In this document: piece after piece, positions 1 to 64,000 of the stretch | How positions within the stretch are numbered: the first letter of the stretch is position 1 | Layout: the number at the start of each line of letters is the position of its first letter | NCBI RefSeq assembly: GCF_036323735.1 | Contig: NC_086027.1 | Location: 89,040,662 to 89,104,661, forward strand | DNA length: 64,000 nt | Origin: Rattus norvegicus | Lineage: Eukaryota > Chordata > Mammalia > Rodentia > Muridae | Reading direction: 5' to 3' | The notes under the pieces: generated by a model | The model's database searches: none | Seen by the model: the letters and a program-made list of their open reading frames with translations, nothing else | What the model was told of the DNA's origin: nothing | Program-made: the position numbers and the translations under genes

Positions 1-2349
1 ACTGAGGAAACAAAAGTCAACCATACTTCACTGTTCTCAAGAGTCTCACTGCAAAGGCATATTAAAACAGTGCCTTCCTGTCCTGTACTCACAACGGCCC
101 CCCGTACATGCATCCTTTAATTCCATTTGTAGTTAACTGACATAAAAGCCTTGCAATTACAATCATTTTTTTTTTTATTTTGTGAGGCTGTTTCCTAATT
201 GTAGTAAACTTTCAATATTTAAACGACAATTAAAAATGCTGTCCCACAAAGAATGACGGCAAAGAATAACTGAAGAATTAATGACATCATTTTTTATAGC
301 TGGGAAATTATCCATCTTTCCTAAAATTCAAGTCACAAAAACATCTCATCACATCATTCTTTTAAAACATTTAGAGGATAAAAATGTCCATGACCTACTG
401 CTGAGAAATACCAAATGCATCACAGGAATTTTGTAAGGTAGCAGAGCCAGCATTGCCCAACCGATAAATCTACTTTAACCCAGAAGCAAGCATCTACCAG
501 AACAAGCAGCAAACCTTTATGTCCCTACATATACACCGAACCTGATCTGTACAGCTGAGCTGCCCTTACTTCCAAACTGTTAAGAGCAGCCTCCTTAGTA
601 AAAATTCCAATTACACCGAAAGCAATTCTTCAGTGTCCCACTGTACCTGTGCAAGTACAGCAAGGTGTATACTGGCCACACCTTCACTGCCTCATGTAAA
701 GGTGGGAAACATGTAGAGATTAAGATCATAAGACTTCAACCATTCAGTGCATATAAGAGCAAATTTAAATGCAACAAAACCAAGTCTAAAAGGAAAATTA
801 TAATCCAAGACGCATGGGGAAAATATTTATGTGGAGCTTTTAATCCATATTAGAATTCAGTTATTGTAACTTCATAAATTTAACACAAACCATCTTCTGA
901 GACATACATTCTAATAAGTATATCAACAGTATTGATATTCAATGGAGAGTTGGTTACTTGAACTCAGTAACATTTCATTTTTCTGACAGAAATCTAGTGG
1001 TTTTCCCCAATTACATATCTAAAACATTATCTTTTAAGAAAAAAAAGGAACAAAATTAAATAAAATGGAAGATAAAAATACTCTGAAGTTAAAGCAAACT
1101 ATAATCCTTGGCAGATCAATCAGGTAGAAAACGTCAGTGATAGTTGGAAGCACAGAGTAACGGACACGAATCTCCAGCACAAAGCACATCTTTGAAAACA
1201 CGAACATGACTCTTCAGAGGACAATGGATAGCTAAATATCCACGTTTGAAAAATATTGCTTAACACTTTCCAAAACACAGCTGCAAGAACTGAAGAATTC
1301 CTTCAAACTATCAAGGTAATCTATTTATTGCATCTTTAGATTGCATTTTGAAACAATTAATGGTGTACCACAGCTTCACCAAAATATATATTTAAACTGT
1401 GTGTGGGGGGTGGGGGATGTATTTATAAACAAATGGTAGAATGGATGTGCTTTTCAAAGGAACTGAATTAAATATAACCAGCTGCCACCTTTGTGCTCTG
1501 ACATACTTCAGTTAGTGTGTATGTGAATACTAAATTCATTTATTTTGTCTACAATAAATGAAATAAAAACACCACCCTATACAATCCACTATTAGCAGTA
1601 AGTACAACAGCAAAAAATTATTGTACAATTTATACATACTAAAATATTTTCTTTCTCTAGAAATAACTCAGAGCAAAACCTAATCATCTTAGAACTTAAT
1701 TTGGAAAACCTCAGATTACAATAGAGAAAAACAACTCAGGGTATGTACTGATGTCCAAACAAAGGTCCTTGGTCGTAAGGCTGAGACAGTAAGTGCAAGT
1801 GGTAGGGTAGAGCATGCGCCAACTGTACGTCTGGGTCTCTGTATACTTAGCAAACCTGTAAACAACACCAGCTAAGGAAACGTCACAAGCAGAGCAAGAG
1901 GACTGGGAATTCTGTCTCTTTTGCCATTCTTGCTCCCCAACTTACACAATGCGCAAAGTGTAGTAAGCAACACTACAGAAACACACTTACAGCAACACTG
2001 AAGACCTGGGGAAATGAAATCCAACAATTTTATTTTAATGAGCTGTGTTTTCTAAATTTGTTTTATTTTTTTTCCTGTTTTCATACAATATTGAAAACAA
2101 AACGCGGCACATTCACATTTTCCCGAGGAACTGTAAAGATGATCTCTACAGGGATAACGTTGGAAAGCCTGAAGCTCAATCAACTGATGTTGAAAACTCT
2201 CAGAGGGAGTAGAGGCTTGATCTGAGTGGTCTATAACATGTACTGCAATTTAACAGAAGAGATGGTCGTCTTAATAGTAGGATTTAAAAGAACTTCCCAG
2301 TCCATGCGAAGAGTACAGTCCAAGAATAAATCAAATTTCTGAATGCATT
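1..2349 (-). other. Cul3: Probable Cul3 3' UTR (partial, continues off the window)
   Basis: This stretch directly follows the Cul3 stop codon on the minus strand. It has no recognisable SINE, LINE or long simple repeat, whereas repeats begin as soon as the coding exons are interrupted by introns. That fits a long constrained 3' UTR; the human gene also has a multi-kilobase one. Possible minus-strand AATAAA signals read as TTTATT on the plus strand near 174, 1324, 1538, 2029 and 2062, but I cannot tell which is used. The 62-residue ORF at 665-853 (+) is not credible. Confidence 0.7.
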
Positions 2350-59299
<56,950 letters not shown>

Positions 59300-60639
59300 T
59301 TAACAACTGTTTTATCTTAGTAAAATAAGGGATACATCTGAAGTTGCTTGAGCTAACAGAAACATTCTTTTTCAATCCTTTATAACCCCCTCCATTTAAG
59401 TATACCAAAACGCCCTACTTTAAAATCACAATGGTTTATGTATCCACAAGTCACTTAACCCTTTTCTTCAAGGTACTGAAAAGTACATATGACCAGGAAA
59501 CACTGTACAAACTGACCATATCCACCAATATTTTTGGTTATATGCCAATATAATCTGTTAATTCTTACACTCTAGTACAGTACAAGAACCAGAAGTAAAT
59601 AGCACAAAGAAACACAGGATATTAGGCCCCAGCCCATTCCTACACAATTTGCATTTTAACAGAAACTCTAGGCAAAATGTATGCAGAACGTGAAGTCACC
59701 TACTGAAGGATTACTTTGTTCACAATCACCTTTCTCATCATCACTGATTTTCCCTCCCTACTAAATCATTCCTATTTACATCTCAAATTATTAGGTTTAC
59801 ATCTTTAAAACATATTTTCACAATCCTTTTATTAACTTCTTTCCATTTTCAGCAAACAGCAAGGGATTGAAACAGTCCTTTACATTCATTCCAAGTTCCA
59901 TTTTCCAATCTTTAATCCACCTCAATATAACATTCCTATCTCTTATTTCACTGGAACAACTTTAACATTCATAAATCTAATGGTCAAAGTTCTAGATGTC
60001 ATTTTACTAGACCCATACAGCAGTATTTTGAAAGCGCTCTCCAATTCTATTACTTAAGACAAAAATCCAACTTGCCTTTCTTTATGCACTATAGCCACTT
60101 CATTTTTCTTCCCATTTCACTGGTTCCTACTTGGTTTGCCTCTGTTCTTACTACCATCTCCAAACTTAACCTCACATTCTAAAGAGAGATCTCATTTACT
60201 TCTCTAGCTTCAAGTCATCCCCAAATTTCCTATATCCTCCCTAGCCCTGTCTCTTGCACACTAACGATAGTTCCAGCTGCCTACTCTGTTTCTACCTTAA
60301 TGCCTACTAAGCGTCTCAACCTTCTCAAGGTTAAGACAAGTTCTAATCTTTCCCTCACTTCTACTTGTCCTGCCATCGCTTCCCAACTGAATAAATATTT
60401 ACTTCTTCCTTCCAGGTGCTGAGGGCAAACATTCTATAATCATCTTTGGCTATTCCTCCCCATTAATTCCAACCCAAAATATAAGTCCTGTTCTCTACCT
60501 TCAAAACACAAGCAGAACACAACCCCTTCACACTAGTTCCATTAATACACTCGTGGTAAAACCATCATCTCTCAGACAGTTCTAACAGTTACTCCACAAT
60601 TCTTGGTCTGTCTCCAAAAAGTGATCTCCTGAAAACAAA

Positions 60640-61080
60640 AATCAAGTAATGTCATTTACCTGTTCATAAGTCTCAAATGACTTTTCATTCCCCCTGGAGT
60701 CAGTCAAATGCCTGCAAGGTTCTCCCACAGAGCCTTATCTGATTCACCTCTCAACTTCATCTTTCCCACTTGTTCACTCTACTCTGTGCACACTTACTTC
60801 CCAACTATTTTTTGGAATATGGAATTAAACTCATATTAGTTTTTGTGCTTCCCACCCTCTGGAATGTTTTACTCTCCAACATATCTGAATGTCTCAAACC
60901 CACCAGTGACAATGTACTATTAAGTGGCCATCCTATTTACAATAAATACATCTTCCTACTATTGACCCTATCTACCCCTATTATTTTTCTTTTTCTGATG
61001 CTTCTTCAATAACTCAAATGTTAGTTAGATTCATTTTAAAATAGCCCCGAAGTAATACTTGGTACATAATAGGCATCTGT
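60640..61080 (+). repeat. L2-like ancient LINE 3' end
   Basis: A CT-rich stretch with CCACCCTCTGGAATGTTTTA and, further on, GACCCTATCTACCCCTATTA recalls the L2 3' region. Strongly diverged. The ORF at 60770-61012 is within it. Confidence 0.5.
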
Positions 61081-61274
61081 AGTTTCTGACTGAGTGGTCT
61101 TTCTGCTAATACCTTCTCTATTACAAAAATCTACTCAATTCAATTTTTACAACCTGGGAAACACTAGTCAGTCAATACCACTCTGTCCTAACTGGGTAAG
61201 AATTAGTCAGTGGAATTTTTTCCAAGTTCTGTTTATGCATAAAAGTGTGAAAAAGGAAGTATAGAAAAGATTTC

Positions 61275-61369
61275 GGGGTTGGGGATTTGGCTCAGTGGTA
61301 GAGCGCTTGCCTAGCAACCGCAGGCCCTGGGTTTGGTCCCCAGCTCCGGGAGGAAAAAAAAAAAAGAAA
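61275..61369 (+). repeat. ID element (full length)
   Basis: A complete ID body with an A-rich tail. The duplication AGAAAAGATTTC is at 61263-61274 and 61370-61381. It has A-box (TTGGCTCAG) and B-box (GGTTTGGTCCC) variants. Confidence 0.96.
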
Positions 61370-61573
61370 AGAAAAGATTTCACTTACCCTAGCTATAAAA
61401 TAACAGCTCAACTGAATCAAAAGGATCCTTAGTAGATTATTCAAGCTCAAACAGTTCTAACATTTTAGGGGAAGCTACATACAAAATGTGACGTTAATAT
61501 AGTACTTCCTTCCATTCACCAAACTGATCTCATATCTCATAATTGATGTGTAATAAAGACTTTAAGAAAATGA

Positions 61574-61662
61574 GGGGTTGGGGATTTAGCTCAGTGGTAG
61601 AGCGCTTGCCTAGGAAGCGCAAGGCCCTGGGTTTGGTCCCCAGCTCCGGAAAAAAAAAAAAA
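61574..61662 (+). repeat. ID element (full length)
   Basis: A complete ID body with poly-A. The 10-bp duplication AAGAAAATGA is at 61564-61573 and 61663-61672. It lies about 200 bp from another ID in the same orientation. Confidence 0.96.
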
Positions 61663-62224
61663 AAGAAAATGATAGTTCAGATACTTCATTCACACACAGA
61701 GGTTTTACTCTATTGATGCCTATCAGCACTGTAACAAGGACATCTCATGACATGAAATAAGGACACAAACTGAACACATACAACAATTTTAATGAAAGAA
61801 AGTTAACTCCAAAAATAACCTGTATCACAAAATGTCTGTAAGGGGATCTTTTCAGGCTCCTTACTATACAAATAAGCCAGACAAAATATAATCATCTCTA
61901 TACAAATACATTGAGAGACTTCTAATATCACCTATTCTCACACAATTATGACAAACTATTTTTAAAATTTATATATTTAAGAGTTTTACAATTCAAGGAC
62001 CAGAGGACAAACAGGTTACTGCCAGGAATTACTAAGGTAAAAACAATCAAGACAAAAATAAACACAAAGAAATTATATAGGTTTCCCCAAATCATCAAAC
62101 ACTACAAAATCCAAAGCACTGGACTCACCTCACATTTTACATGGTAGAGTAAATTAGATTGTGAGTAACTGATTATCTCAACGAACACAACATGCCACAA
62201 TAGTAAACAACTCAGGTTGTGTTG

Positions 62225-62395
62225 TTAAAGTGGCCTCCATGTATACTGAGGCTTACTCATTCTCAAGCCACAGGACCTTAGCTAAATCATTTAACTCCTT
62301 TAGATCTTGAGTTCCTCATTTTAAAAATAGGCTTAATAATATTATCTAGTTCAGAGACTATCATAAAAAGTAAATGAGAATGTCAGTAAATTCAG
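62225..62395 (+). repeat. MIR SINE
   Basis: GGACCTTAGCTAAATCATTT, CTTGAGTTCCTCATTTTAAA and AAAAGTAAATGAGAATG follow the MIR core and 3' part in order. Confidence 0.75.
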
Positions 62396-64000
62396 CATGA
62401 TTCATTCTTGGGCAAAGTATAATACCTCACTCAGAACAACAGAGGAGACTTAGCTGACAGAATCTCTCTTCAATTTTCATGTGTTCATCAAACAAAATTT
62501 AGAAAGTAGTTTTCAAACTCTCTGAATATAAACAGGCAAAACTGGAACCAAACTCCTTATCTATGTAAAATGCCTATCAGTGTTAAGCAGCTTTCTTTCA
62601 AAAGCATTATTCTCCATACTTCTTCAGTCAGTCTTATCAATCATCTTGGGAATTCTCATCCCCATTCCTCTCTTTGGCTCTTTTGATTCTCTACAATGAT
62701 CCCTTATGCATCTTTATTCATTATTAAGGATACAATTACAATCCACACAAGAGTTCAGATCCTAAATTGGTTGCAAGAAACTCTAAAGTTTCCCAAACTG
62801 TATACAATATTTTGCAAATATAACTTGTATGCACTTCTTTTCTAGAAAAATTAGGCAAGCACCTAGTTTGTTTTTTTTTTTTTAACAGAATTCTCAATCT
62901 GGGTTTATTTTTGTCTCACTTGATTGTAATTTTTTACCTTAGTAAAATCATAAAGATACATGATTGGCTTATGTGGCTTCAAAATCCAGAGCGCCAGCTC
63001 AGATTTTGCCCCAAAGCCTAAAACTGCTATCTAGACTCAACTACCTGCTGCACATCTCCACCCAGCTCCTGCAACAGGCCTACCTAACCATTTGTACGTT
63101 CCACATCAGCTCACCACTACACATGCCCAACATGTTCTCTGTAGTAGTCTTTCATTCAGTCATGGCCTTAGGTCACTTACTTTTACAAACCAGAAGCATA
63201 AGCCTACATTCTTTCCTATCGACCCTTTCTACAGGGTAACATGGAGTAGAAGGAGTGCCATAAGGGACATGCCTTCAAGATCCAGGAAAATTCCTTCCAG
63301 TCACAGAACCTCCTCCACCCACGTCTAGCCAGTGTTTTTCCCCCTTTTCTGAAACGGACTCTACGAGATTCTGAACCCAGTTCAGGTACCATACTCTTCT
63401 GAACTGTCCCCTGACCGCACCACAATTCAGCATTCATCTCCTCCCCTAGCACTCAGGGTCTACCCAACACAACAACCTTCTTAGGTATTATTCTGTTCCA
63501 CTTCTTTGACTGCACCATGAGAATCCTAAGGGACTTGTGTTTTTCTTCAATGTCACTTCAGTGGTAATAAAGCAGTAATTGTCACATGAAGATTGTTTTA
63601 GCTATTATTACACTAATGTTTTTTGAAATACTGGAAGAACATTAAACATGCTTATCTGCAGCATCTAATTATTTAACTATCAAATGTCTTTTTCAAATAG
63701 AAATAAAATAAAGTATGGGACAAGCAACAGGCTCTAAAATCTCCTATTTTCATACTTACTCTTATTAAAGACCCCAGAAGTCTGTTTAATAATTGCTTTC
63801 ATTATTAAGTGTTAGCTGGGAAAAACTAGTGGACTAAATTAGCCATTCAGGAAAGGATCAACAAGCTATAATTTTTCTTACTCTAAGTAAACAAGTGTAA
63901 GAACAAGACAACAAACAAAACAGGCTGTCAGTACAGATCCCTCCATGATTTGGTCCTGGCATTAAGTACAACACTGGCAAAATAATTTTTACCAATAAGC

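Noticed and set aside
62964..63452. Overlapping ORFs near the window end as a possible first exon of Cul3 or a new gene
   Set aside because: No CpG enrichment, no match to the known Cul3 N-terminus, and no splice donor in a coding frame.

Overview
This is a piece of a mammalian nuclear genome, almost certainly rat (Rattus). It holds ten near-consensus, full-length ID SINEs (the BC1/tRNA-Ala-derived family that expanded in rat), most with clear target-site duplications. It also holds rodent B1, B2, B3 and B4 SINEs, rodent L1 tails and MaLR LTRs. The single protein-coding gene is Cul3 (cullin-3), on the minus strand. Fifteen exons, corresponding to human exons 2-16, join into 2,241 coding bases: 746 codons plus a stop. 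That equals residues 23-768 of a 768-residue protein. Every junction is GT-AG, every phase matches, and no exon carries a stop or frameshift. Exon 1 (about 22 codons), the promoter and the 5' UTR lie beyond position 64000.

Layout from low to high coordinate (3' to 5' of the gene): 1-2349, repeat-free probable 3' UTR; 2350-2481, exon 16 with the stop; 4493-4638, exon 15 with the neddylation lysine; 6899-7085, exon 14; 12019-19446, a compact block of exons 13 to 7; 22968-25675, exons 6, 5 and 4; 39576-39689, exon 3; 58991-59188, exon 2; 59189-64000, the inner part of intron 1. Introns 2 (19.3 kb) and 3 (13.9 kb) hold most of the DNA and most of the repeats: ancient L1M, L2 and MIR, rodent L1, MaLR LTRs, many SINEs and simple repeats.

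Function: CUL3 is the scaffold of CRL3 ubiquitin ligases. Its N-terminal repeats (exons 2-8) bind BTB-domain adaptors such as KEAP1, KLHL3 and SPOP. The C-terminal part (exons 9-16) binds RBX1 and carries the NEDD8-accepting lysine 712. Exon 9 here is exactly the 57-codon exon (403-459) whose skipping causes familial hyperkalaemic hypertension in people.

I found no CRISPR array, operon, tRNA, rRNA or novel gene system. The points most worth checking are two ID elements with guanine-rich instead of adenine-rich tails, an L1 whose tail begins 17 nt into intron 10, an inverted ID pair in intron 6, an exact 3 x 35-bp tandem repeat, a 32-bp duplication bracketing an unidentified ORF, and an unidentified plus-strand ORF just after an acceptor-like site in intron 2. 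SINE and LINE boundaries are read by eye and are approximate unless a target-site duplication is given.
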